From: Mytilus californianus | Lineage: Eukaryota; Mollusca; Bivalvia; Mytilida; Mytilidae | Length of the DNA stretch: 64,000 bases | Assembly: GCF_021869535.1 (NCBI RefSeq) | Contig: NW_026262701.1 | Coordinates: 46,379,278 to 46,443,277 of the forward strand | Direction of reading: 5' to 3' | Part shown: piece by piece, positions 40,101 to 47,140 of the stretch | How positions within the stretch are numbered: the stretch's first letter is position 1 | How the letters are laid out: each line of letters opens with the position of its first letter | Program-made: the position numbers and the translations under genes | Notes under the pieces: generated by a model | Told to the model about the DNA's origin: nothing | Database searches by the model: none | The model's input: the letters and a program-made list of their open reading frames with translations, nothing else

Positions 40101-41094
40101 CCAGTTATACATAAATTACTTTCATTAAATTCTAAAACGCGACTACTGACAAGAGCATAGCGAACGAGTTTTGAAATATGCATATGTAAGAAGGGTCAAA
40201 GGAATTAAGCCTATCTACCTCATAACTATTGAGTTTAACGCCTTCTCTTATTTTGTTCAAAGTAACATTGTGCATGTCGAAGCAATCTTTAAAGGCACGC
40301 ATAGTGAGTCCCCCAATCGCGGGAACACAACAAATGTATCCTGTTTATAGCGATTTTTTTCTGATTTTTCAATATTACTTTCGTCCAATATAAATTTTAG
40401 ACAATCGAGAATGTCAGAGATCAGAATTTTTTTTTAGTTTTTTTTCATTACACGCTGTTTTGAACAAGATGATTAAGGGGACGACCATTTGATTTTCTGG
40501 GAGAGGGATTTTTTTCCGAATAGCATAGATCATTTTCATCTGTTGCTACGCATGCTATTTTTCCGCAGGAAGATGTATTTTTAACTTTTGTCCAATTTGT
40601 TTCCTGCATTTTGTGTAGCAGCAAAGATGTTTATTGTCAGTTCTTACTAGGCCAAGGTATTCGCTTTCCACCCCCCACCCCCCCCCCCCCCCCCCCCTTT
40701 TCCCCCAAAAAATATAATCAAATGGTCGTCCCCTAAGTCTTGAATGTACATTTCCTTGTTACCTCGCATGTTTCCAGAAGCCGGGATGATTCAATGCTCT
40801 TCAAAGTTAATAAACTTATCAAATTTTTGAATGTTTGCTTTATGTGTATCGTTGAAATGGTTTTTTTTTCTTTCAATAAGATATTATCAATGTATTTTAA
40901 AGCTTACCTTCTCTTTCTATAATTGGTTTTCGGCCTTCTGATGTTGGAGTGCTAACTGAACGTCTAGGAAAATTTGAGAGTGTGAATCTGTTACCACCAT
41001 TTCTAAGGACATCGCTAAAAAGTCTCGTGCGGATAGTAGAACTACTTCCTGTACGTCTGCTACGCGGCAATGAGCGACTTCTCCTTGTTCTCAT
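19025..41094 (-). CDS. Transglutaminase (protein-glutamine gamma-glutamyltransferase), 15 coding exons, intact
   Basis: Calcium-dependent enzyme family that forms isopeptide bonds between glutamine and lysine side chains. The exons, read on the minus strand, join in frame to 768 residues. Layout: Arg/Ser-rich N-terminal extension about 1-62; N-terminal beta-sandwich about 63-220; catalytic core about 220-545; two C-terminal beta-barrels about 556-676 and 677-768. Catalytic residues seen: Cys344 in YGQCWVF, His403 in NFHVWN, Asp426 in AIDATPQ. Trp309 sits where the family keeps its transition-state Trp. Other hallmarks are WNFGQ (255-259), [15 protein letters not shown] (359-373), FVFAEVNAD (460-468) and the acidic EER near 531 that fits the calcium site. 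Length is within the usual 690-820. There is no signal peptide and no N-terminal Gly or Cys for lipid anchoring. A cytosolic or non-classically exported enzyme, as in invertebrate clotting or wound repair, is inference. A tandem pseudogene copy lies downstream at 321-8108. Confidence 0.96.
19640..19776 (-). CDS. Transglutaminase coding exon 14, second C-terminal beta-barrel
   Basis: Residues 677-721, with the family signature F.NPLP..L..C.LTVEG.GLT of barrel 2. The acceptor is GTTACTTTAG|GC; the donor CAAAG|GTTAGA. Confidence 0.94.
20035..20230 (+). repeat. Dispersed repeat family B, copy 2 (in intron 14 of 15-exon gene numbering, between coding exons 13 and 14)
   Basis: AGAGAGGCGAAAGATACCGA, CTGACAACGCCA, GTACACAAAAAACAACATAG, GGTGATCTCAGGTGCTCCGGAAGAGTAAGCA. 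Same orientation as copies 1, 3 and 4. Confidence 0.75.
20714..20874 (-). CDS. Transglutaminase coding exon 13
   Basis: Residues 623-676, completing barrel 1: [19 protein letters not shown] and [11 protein letters not shown]. The acceptor is TTATTTGTAG|GT, the donor ATCAAG|GTATTT. Four Cys lie within this exon's peptide region, unusual only in density. Confidence 0.93.
21364..21565 (-). CDS. Transglutaminase coding exon 12, first C-terminal beta-barrel
   Basis: Residues 556-622, [20 protein letters not shown] followed by [22 protein letters not shown]. This is the start of barrel 1. The acceptor is TTGGATATAG|GA; the donor AAAA|GTGAGT. Confidence 0.93.
22190..22400 (+). repeat. Dispersed repeat family F, copy 2
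   Basis: ACCAAGTCAGGAATAAGACAGCTGTTGTCC and CGTTCCGTTGATTGATAAAG...GTTTGATTTTGTCAGG. Lies in the intron between coding exons 11 and 12. Confidence 0.55.
22665..22747 (-). CDS. Transglutaminase coding exon 11
   Basis: Residues 528-555, [13 protein letters not shown], which matches the SSEER..F.RAN calcium-site motif, then a linker to the first beta-barrel. This 83-nt exon has acceptor TTATGTAAG|GT and donor CCTATG|GTAGGC. It is short, but it is required to keep the frame between its neighbours. Confidence 0.92.
22830..23440. repeat. Local two-copy direct repeat in intron 10-11
   Basis: Two similar blocks about 280-330 nt apart: TTGGAAAAACTCATAAAACTCATACAATGATTAAATCA (about 22960) and TTGGAAAAATTCATACAACTCATAAAATGATCAAATCA (about 23212). 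Each is followed by GAAGTATAA(C/T)GATTA...TTTCAAAGA(A/C)GCAA and GGCAAC/GGCGACGGTAG-like text. This is an old intronic tandem duplication. Confidence 0.6.
23537..23652 (-). CDS. Transglutaminase coding exon 10
   Basis: Residues 489-527, ending in the family's 'DVT..YKHPEG' segment just before the acidic calcium site. The acceptor is TTATTTCAG|CA; the donor AGAAG|GTAAAC. In phase 2, out phase 1. Confidence 0.94.
23735..24050 (+). repeat. Dispersed repeat family A, copy 2
   Basis: CAGGATTAAAATTTTGTACG, CCAGACGCGCGTTTCGTCTG, GATGAGCATTGAGAACC, AATACAGCTATGGTAG and a CAGGAGTGCCTACTACTGGG block. Closest to copy 1. Confidence 0.78.
24404..24566 (-). CDS. Transglutaminase coding exon 9
   Basis: Residues 435-488: [12 protein letters not shown], then [13 protein letters not shown], both core motifs. 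The acceptor is ATTATCCCAG|GT, the donor CACAG|GTAACC. The preceding intron is the one that carries the 2-kb element at 25397-27470. Confidence 0.95.
25095..27700 (+). repeat. Dispersed repeat family B, copy 3, split by a 2-kb insertion
   Basis: The left half (25095-25390) and right half (27475-27700) together match the uninterrupted copy at 29055-29570. Left: GAGAGGCGATACC...GGTGCTCCGGAAGGGTAGGCAGATCC...GGTGATAAGTCTAATTCGGTAGGTCAC. Right: AGAGGACAGGATTGTAG...GAACATATCC...GAAACAGATATTCCATAACGG...GCAACCCTCTATCAAGGAT. Confidence 0.8.
25397..27470. mobile_element. 2.07-kb element with four internal ~0.5-kb repeats, inserted in family B copy 3
   Basis: Starts near CTCATGAGAGCCTGATATCGCTCACC and ends near GGGGCCCTTCGGGCCCGGTGAGCTA, with a GACGAC-rich tract just before. 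Inside are four diverged units of about 490-510 bp, marked by AAGGGCAATAACTCCTTAAGG (25919, 26409, 26917) and TTTGTAGATCTTACTTTGCTGAAC (about 25455, 25975, 26465, 26970). No ORF. The GGGCCC-TTC-GGGCCC hairpin ten bases before the end recalls Helitron 3' ends, but the flanks (ACAAGAGG / AAAAGAGG) could also be an imperfect 8-bp duplication. The class is open. Confidence 0.7.
28289..28392 (-). CDS. Transglutaminase coding exon 8, catalytic His and Asp
   Basis: Residues 400-434. Contains [16 protein letters not shown] with His403 and [13 protein letters not shown] with Asp426; the 23-residue spacing between them is the usual one. The acceptor is TTGAAG|GA; the donor GATG|GTAAGT. Confidence 0.97.
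29055..29570 (+). repeat. Dispersed repeat family B, copy 4 (uninterrupted)
   Basis: AAGAGAGGCGGAATATACCGAGG, CTGACACTGCCATGG, ACACCCGGTGATTTATCTAATTCGGTAATTCACG, then AAAAGAGGACGGGATCATGG, CAGATATTCCATAACAG and GCAACCCTCTATCAAGGAA. Serves as the empty site for the insertion at 25397-27470. Confidence 0.75.
29727..29865 (-). CDS. Transglutaminase coding exon 7
   Basis: Residues 354-399 plus two bases of Trp400. Contains [19 protein letters not shown], among the most conserved stretches of the family, then an acidic segment (DNHFD...EELNDDS) that lies where calcium-binding loops are found. The acceptor is TTAATTAACAG|TT, the donor GTTTG|GTAAGT. Confidence 0.96.
31289..31463 (-). CDS. Transglutaminase coding exon 6, active-site cysteine
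   Basis: Residues 296-353. Contains the GV.EGNWSG...G.SP..WVGS motif with Trp309, and YGQCWVFSG with the nucleophile Cys344. The spacing Trp to Cys (35 residues) fits the family. The acceptor is CTCTCTCAG|GC; the donor ACTC|GTAAGT. Confidence 0.97.
31590..31690 (+). repeat. Dispersed repeat family B, short 5' fragment
   Basis: TGAAAGAGAGACGGAATCACCAAAGGGATATTTAA and CAAACTGACAACGCCAGG. Directly followed by a family A copy. Confidence 0.55.
31700..32035 (+). repeat. Dispersed repeat family A, copy 3 (diverged subfamily)
   Basis: CACCAGATGCGCATTTCGTC, GACTGGAGTCAACC, GTACCGAAGCACTGGTTACTGGG and GATGGTACCCTCGGGGACTAACAGTCCAC. It shares layout with copies 1 and 2 but has its own variants. Confidence 0.65.
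32377..32484 (-). CDS. Transglutaminase coding exon 5
   Basis: Residues 260-295 ([15 protein letters not shown] ... [13 protein letters not shown]). This is the helical segment that follows WNFGQ in all transglutaminases, with the GDPV..AR motif. It is 108 nt long, in phase 0 at both ends. The acceptor is TTTTTTAACAG, the donor CACTG|GTAGGT. Confidence 0.95.
33524..33642 (-). CDS. Transglutaminase coding exon 4
   Basis: Residues 220-259, entry to the catalytic core: [17 protein letters not shown], then GRIYVGN and KWNFGQ. The acceptor is TTTTCATAG|AC; the donor GGACAG|GTACAC. It enters in phase 1 and leaves in phase 0. Confidence 0.95.
35155..35412 (-). CDS. Transglutaminase coding exon 3, non-canonical GC donor
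   Basis: Residues 134-219, rest of the N-terminal sandwich, ending in the family motif LFNPWCK. The acceptor is TTTTTTTCAG|GG. The donor reads AAAG|GCAAGT: a GC instead of GT, but with an otherwise ideal match to the U1 consensus. Splicing to 33642 gives Lys-Asp-Asp-Gln-Val-Tyr, exactly what the family has at this place, so the GC donor is well supported. Confidence 0.93.
35640..36010. repeat. Intronic minisatellite, AAAGGAACTACTTTGTTAACCAAGTT-like
   Basis: At least eight degenerate units of roughly 20-30 bp around the core GTTAAAGGAACTA, clearest at 35865-36000. Lies next to coding exon 3, on its 5' side, and has a shorter counterpart in the pseudogene at 840-945. Confidence 0.7.
36316..36530 (+). 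mobile_element. SINE type 2 tail (partial copy)
   Basis: TTGTTCTCGTCCTCAATATGCACGCAAAACTTGCCACTAAACGTAAA matches the tail of the element at 7290-7690. The upstream part (CGACATTCTCGACATCCATGCCGTCGACC) differs, so the head is another type or decayed. Confidence 0.5.
36791..36947. mobile_element. 157-bp near-palindrome (fold-back element)
   Basis: Arms of about 75 nt pair around the core AACCCGC-TAC-GCGGGTT (36861-36877). Left ATGTGGTGCACACT pairs with right AGTGTGCACCACAT; outer AGGAACGACTGTAATA pairs with TATTACAGTCATTCCT. Only a few mismatches and short indels. Lies in the intron between coding exons 2 and 3. Confidence 0.85.
37285..37350 (-). repeat. Fragment of the Penelope-associated tail repeat
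   Basis: GACTTGGGACAGGCCCATACAGAATGTGATAGGGTTAGACAT, compare 17144-17190 and 39360-39400. Confidence 0.5.
37840..38035 (-). repeat. Dispersed repeat family B, reverse copy
   Basis: TCTATGTTGTGTTTTTATC...GTCATGGCGTTGTCAGTTTGTTTTCGA...GACTGTCCCTTTGATACCTCTCACCTCTCT is the reverse of the family B 5' half. Confidence 0.65.
38617..38705 (+). repeat. Dispersed repeat family C, copy 3, ending 20 bp from a splice donor
   Basis: AAAATTGAGAATGAAAATGGGGAATATGTCAAAGAG...GAAGGCCACC. It ends about 20 bp before coding exon 2's donor on plus coordinates (38725), so the insertion sits right at the start of that intron. Confidence 0.7.
38726..38938 (-). CDS. Transglutaminase coding exon 2
   Basis: Residues 63-133, start of the N-terminal beta-sandwich ([19 protein letters not shown]... 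[12 protein letters not shown]). The acceptor is TTTGAAG|AACC, rather poor in pyrimidines; the donor is GCAG|GTATAT. Exon length is 213 nt and it keeps phase 1 at both ends. The matching pseudogene exon at 5891-6103 has the same length and a better acceptor (CTATTTAAG). Confidence 0.92.
39300..39560 (-). repeat. Penelope-associated tail repeat with C-rich tract
   Basis: C-rich tract at 39306-39330, then ACTACAGGCTCCTGATTTGGGACATGC...GACGGGGTTAAACAT and CCTAACCTGGGACAGTGGTGTAACAGC. Matches 17140-17190 and, in reverse, 5310-5350. Confidence 0.55.
39880..40260 (-). pseudogene. Second Penelope-like reverse transcriptase fragment, heavily decayed
   Basis: In shifting frames on the minus strand: [23 protein letters not shown], then [19 protein letters not shown], then [19 protein letters not shown]. 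These align with the C-terminal part of the fragment at 17640-18660 (GISHPIFYGNILYKA). They are too diverged to be the same insertion and contain stops and frameshifts. It lies in the intron between coding exons 1 and 2, on the gene's own strand. Confidence 0.65.
40672..40709. repeat. Poly-C tract
   Basis: C-rich run of over 20 consecutive C bases interrupted at its start by A (CCACCCCCCACCC) and followed by TTTTCCCCC. The text AAATGGTCGTCCCCT after it pairs with GGGGACGACCATTT at about 40478, so the tract sits inside an inverted repeat of about 260 bp. Confidence 0.6.
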
Positions 41095-41110
41095 TTTGAA
41101 ATATGTAGAA
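40908..41110 (-). CDS. Transglutaminase coding exon 1 (ATG at 41094-41092) with 16-nt 5' UTR
   Basis: Encodes residues 1-62 plus the first base of codon 63. The segment is basic: about 15 of 62 residues are Arg, starting [14 protein letters not shown], which resembles a nuclear-localisation or nucleic-acid-binding cluster but has no enzymatic role. The donor is GAAG|GTAAGC. Upstream of the ATG a pyrimidine-rich tract ends in CACTTTAG at 41111, so 16 nt of 5' UTR belong to this exon and an earlier non-coding exon must exist. The pseudogene copy has the same 16-nt leader length, which supports the start and the splice site. Confidence 0.88.
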
Positions 41111-41610
41111 CTAAAGTGAAAAATATAAGAAGAAATAGTAAAGAACTTGAAAGAAATGTTAATAGGATGATGCTAATTTAAACGTACAAGATCTTATGTT
41201 GATAATGCCTGACTATGATGCATTATTTCAACTAAATGATAATTGGCAAGAAGAGCGTTAATAATTGTATGAATGTTTTGCTGGATCACTATTGCAAGTA
41301 TTACATACGCTAAAAATAAACATAAAGTATGCGCTCTTTCAGAACTTTGTAGATATCAAGGTCACATCTTGCATCTTTCCTCGTAATATATAAACATTTA
41401 ATAGCATTAACTTAGACATCAAAGCCATTTGTTAAAGAACAATGAACTGCACAATTGTGAACTCTTGGTTAATGCACCGTACAACCGACCTGCATTATTT
41501 GTTCAAAACCCGAGGGATACGTTTACAATTACACATTGCTGTATTCTTGGAGAGTGTGTAAAGGGAGACAGCGTGAAATTCATTATATTTCTCCTCATTC
41601 AAATTTCTTG
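41111..41610 (-). other. Upstream flank of the first coding exon
   Basis: Intron or 5' flank. The part at 41185-41300 is shared with the pseudogene flank. No convincing promoter or non-coding first exon could be picked out. Confidence 0.4.
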
Positions 41611-41616
41611 AATTGA

Positions 41617-41776
41617 TCGATGTTCTCTTTTTCATTCTTAGTCTAACACCACGGCACTGTAACCATCTCTTCAGTTGGACATTTGCACAGCTTTCAAAAT
41701 CATTTAAATGTATTTTTGCCCCAGGAATATCTTTATCAGTTAATTTTATTTTCATAAAATCTTGAGTGGATGCCAT
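41617..41776 (-). pseudogene. Possible SAP-domain gene fragment
   Basis: Minus-strand peptide MASTQDFMKIKLTDKDIPGA followed by VQLKRWLQCRGVR. The second part looks like the first helix and turn of a SAP DNA-binding motif. Such N-termini (acidic DIPGAK stretch, then LKRWL.CRG) are recalled from repeated bivalve proteins linked to mobile elements. The motif breaks off after RGVR and no continuing gene is seen, so a fragment is more probable than a gene. Confidence 0.35.
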
Positions 41777-42194
41777 TGTTATTACTGATTTGTTTGCATG
41801 AGGTGAAACCCAATTGAAAATTGCAAAAGGAGAATAAATAGACAGTCTGTTCAAAATCCGAAACAAACTGTATAAAACATGGGGAAATGTACTTTATCAA
41901 AAATTAAATTGAGTTAATTCGATTATATTCATTGAACTGAACTAACAGCCTATTTCATTCAAGAACTGAAAAAATAAAGAATGCAAAAATTCCTCCCTTG
42001 TGATATTTGTCGGGTCTGGATTAAAACTAATTTTGGGTCAGGGGTTCTTTTCACAAAAAATCTTTACTGAAATGTTCATGACTTCAGAGTATTTTTTCTC
42101 GTAAGCGTTTTTTTTTTTGTGATTTTGTTCGCTGGTGTACGATGTGATTTAATAACTGACTTTTGACTTATTTTGTAATCAAGCAATTGATTAA

Positions 42195-42345
42195 GCAATT
42201 TTACGTGTTGCTCAGTCTTTGGTTTTCTATGTTGTGTTTTGCGCAATGAAGTTTGTTTGTCTTTTTCTTTTTAGCCATGGCGTTGTCAGTTTATTTTCGA
42301 CTTGTGAGTTTGAATGTCCCTTTGGTATCATTCGCCTCTCTTTTT
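42195..42345 (-). repeat. Dispersed repeat family B, reverse copy
   Basis: TTGCTCAGTCTTTGGTTTTCTATGTTGTGTTTTG...AGCCATGGCGTTGTCAGTTTATTTTCGAC...TGTCCCTTTGGTATCATTCGCCTCTCTTTTTG. Confidence 0.7.
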
Positions 42346-42824
42346 GTGACAAACCCTAGATTATGCTTAAAAATTTTGAGAGATCATTAACTTTTCCAAA
42401 AAGGAACCTCAATTGGAAAAAAAAACCTGTACAAATGTTAATCCCTTACGGTACGATGCAACCATTTTTTTATGTTTAAACATTGATATTTTCCCTACAA
42501 TGTTATCCTCCCCCTCTAATTTAACCTGAATTTTAATTGATACTTTCATACATCAAAGCAAAGTAAAAATGAAATGAATTTGCTAACAGAGCATGTACAA
42601 TCTAACACTTACATTTAAAGTGACTGACAACACATTACATCATAAAAATAGTTTGACTGATTATTTTATAAGCATGAATGAGTTTATGCAGTGTCATCTT
42701 CAACACGCAGGTTGATTATAACATCAAAACATCACAATAGAATGCAATTCTTACTCACTCATGTTATAGTATGATTTAAAACGACAAGATAACATGCTAC
42801 GCTTCATGCATTTGATTTACAGTA

Positions 42825-43003
42825 CGTATTGGCGGATTTAGGGGGATGTTCCGGGGGTTGGACTCCACTTTTTTTTTCGATTTTTAGTATTTTAGTCTTT
42901 TGTGTGTTTTTTTTAATCATGTGAACGTTTAATGGTATTCCGGGGTTTGGACCCCCCTCCCCTGTCCCCTTTTCAAAATGGCTGGATCCGCGCCTGATAT
43001 ATA
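42825..43003. mobile_element. MITE-like element with GGCGGATTTAG / CTGGATCCGCGCC ends
   Basis: Short imperfect terminal inverted repeats about 180 bp apart; between them two copies of a GTTCCGGGGGTTGGACTCC / TATTCCGGGGTTTGGACCCC block. A similar WGGCGGATCC element is recalled from marine invertebrates. Confidence 0.5.
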
Positions 43004-43084
43004 TATATATCATCTTCAGCATAAATAAAATCAAACATAAAATAATTTGCTGAGATCGAAATTTTAGGATAAATTAACTTTCAT

Positions 43085-43258
43085 CATGAACACTCGGACT
43101 GGTTTCCTTGACGTCCAGTTCAATATGAGTGTTCATGAGGAAAGTCAACTTGGTTTCCGTTTCCTTAACGTCCATTTCGTCCCGAACATGCATAAAATAT
43201 TTGCCCCTGGGCGTAGAGCAAAGAACAAATCAATCAACCACCTTAATGTCCAGTGGAG
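43085..43258 (+). mobile_element. SINE type 2 tail with duplicated CGTCCA blocks
   Basis: TCGTCCCGAACATGCATAAAATATTTGCCCCTGGGCGTAGAGCAAAG...CAATCAACCA matches the tail of 7290-7690. Before it, TGGTTTCCTTGACGTCCA and TGGTTTCCGTTTCCTTAACGTCCA are a local repeat. Confidence 0.5.
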
Positions 43259-43259
43259 A

Positions 43260-44470
43260 AAAAAATTAAACTTTTTCATTTTTGCCAAAAAAAAAAATAT
43301 TTTTTTGTGTATTATTTTGTCATTTTTTATATTTCTTTGTTAATTTGGCATAACTTTTTTAGAAAAATTTAGCAAAATTTTATTCCCGGGTGAACAAGGG
43401 TAGGGTGTTATTTACAACCGGGTAATTAACTAATCAGATTTCAGAATTCTTGCTGCATAAGAAATAAATAGGTTTTATATGTTTTTAACTCTCTGTGTAG
43501 TGTATCGTAGAGTGATTTTTGTTTTGTTTTTTTGTTATTTTACCTTGTTAAGCCGTGGTGCTATCTTTTTTTTTTCCTTTTTTTTTTGGACTTTACTCTT
43601 GGTATACGTACAAAGCTTTACTTCTGACAGTCTAAGAACTTAGGTTTTGATTAAGAATAGCCTTAAGTTTGTATTTATTTTATATAACTTCTTCTAATTT
43701 GCCAAATCTATATAAAAAAATCAGTTTCGAACCATTTTCGGGCTTTTATAATGTGGTTATATTTTTAAAAATATATTTAAAAGACATACAAATATTCTTG
43801 GAAACTCAAAGAACACATATGAAAACGCTGTTATGCTGTTAATTTTAGCAAAATTGAAAGACGCTTTTTTTTCAAATGGACTTGGTGAGAAATGAATTCA
43901 GTGGAAATTGGTTCTACAATGTACCTCATGTAAATAATTCATTTCAAATTCTTTGTGGCCACCACGTGCATTAATAGTTGTTATTAGCGTTTGAGATTAG
44001 ACAAACCGCTGTTCAAAAACAGAGAAAAAGACCACCCATTAAATATCTTTATATTCTGCATTGTATACATTTACTGCACTCACAATTATTTTAAATTTGA
44101 TATCTTTACTGTACTTGAAAAAATTAATTTACGCATTTAAATTATACAAAAGTATGTCATCGTATTTTCCATTTGAAGTCGTAAATCGAAGCACATAAAA
44201 GCATATTATTCAGAATCATGATTGTTGAACGGAACATGACCACAAAAAGTGCGCATATCTTTGATGGAAAAAAACAACACTAACATTATATAAGAAATAA
44301 TTTTGTTGGCACGTAAATGAATTGATGCATGTAACCTTTAAAACACCACTGTCAGCTTTATCGAGTATCTTATTATTCAATGTTGTATTCTCGCATATAT
44401 TATTTAAATTATAGCATTATGTTATAAAACAAGAAAAAGATAGAAACTGTCGGCAATCATGTTGGTTTGA
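43260..44470. other. Non-coding stretch, nothing recognised
   Basis: Very AT-rich, no exon-like ORF, no repeat with a second copy in the window. Confidence 0.45.
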
Positions 44471-44471
44471 A

Positions 44472-44735
44472 GTTTGTGATTTATTGATTGATTGGTGTTT
44501 AACACCACTTTCAGCACTTTTGGCTATTTCGTGGCGGTCATTTTATATTGGATGAGGAAGTCGAAGTGCCCGGAGATAACCACCCACCTACGGCAGGAAA
44601 ACTGACGATCCTAGTCAATTACGATTGGAGTCGAACACATTTGCCATATGATGGATTCGAACGCAAGACATCTGTATTGACAGGCTTATGATACAGTAGT
44701 TGTACTACCTAGACCACTCGGCCACCATGGCGCCT
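44472..44735 (-). mobile_element. tRNA-derived SINE (type 1), copy 2
   Basis: On the minus strand: GGCGCCATGGTGGCCGAGTGGTCTAGG, with an A box (TGGCCGAGTGG), then the B box CGTTCGAATCC, and the tail GTGGTGTTAAACACCAATCAATCAAT. The head resembles a class II tRNA (Leu/Ser type). It cannot fold to a full tRNA. Better preserved at the head than copy 1. Confidence 0.85.
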
Positions 44736-45590
44736 GTATATTATGTGTCACATCTACAATCATTCTAAAGAAAAGACCAACTAAATGGAAACATTCAAAA
44801 AACCATTGTGTAGAGCTTTGATAGTTTCAGGCATACACGCATGCTGTGAAGTATCAACATTAACGATACTAAGTTTTGCTGCATAAAATGCGCATTTCAA
44901 CAATTAATGTCTTCAGTGATGCTCAACATATTTGAAAAATCTAATACCTAAAATATGTAGCGTTTTATACGAATATGGGCCTTATTTTTTTAAACAAACT
45001 CAGTTGTTTCTACTTTCATTATGACTAAAAGTTTGAAAAATAGAAGGGATGATTAGGCCATAATTTGCCTTTTGCATTTTTTAATAAAGGAGTTTTGATA
45101 TTTTAATCAACTTCCCACAGCTGATCATAATTGATACATGTATTAGTATTAATCAAAATTAGAATGCTTTCTTACGTATATTTACTTTTGACCTTCAAAG
45201 TTCTCTTAATAAGGAAAAAAAATGCAAAAATCGACATTACAGATTAGTTTTTATATCGTCATATTCTGATTTAAATTAAATATATATTAAGACTTACCAC
45301 AATACGTATTATACTGTAACAGTTACTTATATGTTGATGCACAATGTACGTAAATCATCTTTTTTGTAAAGGCTGTTTCTCACGTCTAATTTAACCAAAT
45401 TGTATATGTGAAGTGACCATGTGTTTTCATCTATTTCAATTAATGCATGTTTATAAAGTCATGCGTACAATTAAATCATAAGACGACATTACTTTAGTAA
45501 AGACTAACCACTCCTTTCCATTTGGATAAAAAAAAATGAAAAAAGGATTGAAAAAAATGCCTTTTTTAGCCATTTAACAAAATTCACTGT
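44736..45590. other. Non-coding stretch, nothing recognised
   Basis: AT-rich; no repeat or gene signal found. Confidence 0.45.
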
Positions 45591-47140
45591 GACGTTGCGC
45601 ACGATGTCGGTACATATGTACTACTTAGCGTTACACGACGTTCCGAATAATGAAGCGATTTCGACGATTTCAAAGAACGTTTCAAGCGTTCAAGCTTATA
45701 ATTGATGAGGTCAATTTACTGTTGTGAATTTGGTAACCGATTTCGGTTTGTCTGAAAATGCATAGTTTAACAAATAAAATATCGTACACATATTTTTTTT
45801 AATGAATATTCATTTATAGGAGTTGTCAGTCTTTCCAGGCCATAATTGATCATTTTACTTTTGGAAGCAGTTCGCATCAATGAATCATACATTGATTTCC
45901 AAATTTATACAGATTTCTTTTTTTAATATAAATTAGATTTTGATTTTATTTTCCCTTTTTAATGCATGTTTATACATACTCCTTTTGTTGTATTTCTTTC
46001 CGTTTCCGTTTCCTTTCTATATTTTATCATTTCCCGATGCTTTCTTTGTCGCAAAATTTCTAGGTAGTTAAACATTTTGGATTCATGTTTTTCTCATTTC
46101 CGTATTTTTGTGACATTATATGCACATCCTTTGTTTTGTTATAATAGCCAGCAATGGTTTTTCTCTATTTTATTTTATTAACAAAAAAATTATACATGTT
46201 GCTTTTGATGATTTAAAACTTGCATATAGACAACGTTCCTTGAATAAAACAAATGTCATGAATGTGCGGAAAAAAAAACTAAGATCCCGATGTTTTTTTA
46301 GATCAATCTCATTTGGTCAACATTTGAATTTAAACTTAAACTTTTCCTTTATCATACATTGGTTATATTTTAACTTATTTTTTTATTTTCATTCGAATTA
46401 AACTGGAAACTATTAATTATGATATAAAATTAAAAACCCGAGCATGACATCAATTACGTTTTGCGAACGTTGGGACAAAACGGCTATACTTTTCGAAACG
46501 ATATATAAACATCTTGTTGCCTATCGAAAAAATGTTAAACACTATATTGTTTAAAAAGAAAAAAACTTTTACCGTCAAGTTTTATTTTCTTTGATCTAAC
46601 TATGCTGCCTTATTTAATATACAGCCGGTTAAAACCTCAATTGTAAAAAACTTTCAAAATATCATAAATATTTTTCCTCTCAGCTTTTCCAATTTCACGG
46701 TATAAATGCGCAAACCCGATATATGCTTACCTTGCATATGCTTGGACATTTTTCAGACCGTTTTCAAAAATAACATTTTCCGGTTTACGGTTTCAGTGAT
46801 ATTGATTTTGCTTTAACACGCGAATAACAATAACAATAGCAATACTCTTGTGAAGTTTTACGATGGTCAGAAAAAAAATACTGTAGGAAAGAAACGAAAC
46901 TCCGATCTTTTGCACACAAAATGTAACGTTGGACATTACGTTTTTGCGTAAAAATGGGATAATTAAGTGTTATAATTCTTGATATTTTAAATTTCGGTTC
47001 CTTATTTCTTTATTTTGAAGTCTAATGTAATAAATTCAACTAAAAGTCACTATATTTTTATCAAACTGACCAGTCTACGTATTTATTTTCATGCTAATCT
47101 ATAGCAAAATGGAATTCGTACCAACATCGTGCGCAACGTC
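45591..47140. mobile_element. 1.55-kb interval bounded by 23-bp inverted repeats
   Basis: 45591-45613 (GACGTTGCGCACGATGTCGG + TAC) and 47118-47140 are reverse complements with one mismatch. No matching target-site duplication was found beside them, and the interior has no transposase-like ORF; a 93-residue ORF at 46120-46401 has no family motif. A non-autonomous DNA transposon is the simplest reading. Confidence 0.5.

Noticed and set aside
44640-44735. A tRNA gene on the minus strand, suggested by the A and B boxes
   Set aside because: The A and B boxes belong to a SINE head; acceptor and anticodon stems do not form and a second copy with the same tail exists.
46120-46401. 93-codon ORF inside the 1.55-kb inverted-repeat interval, considered as a transposase
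   Set aside because: No DDE-type or other transposase motif, and the composition (Phe, Asn, Lys, Ile) is what AT-rich non-coding DNA gives.
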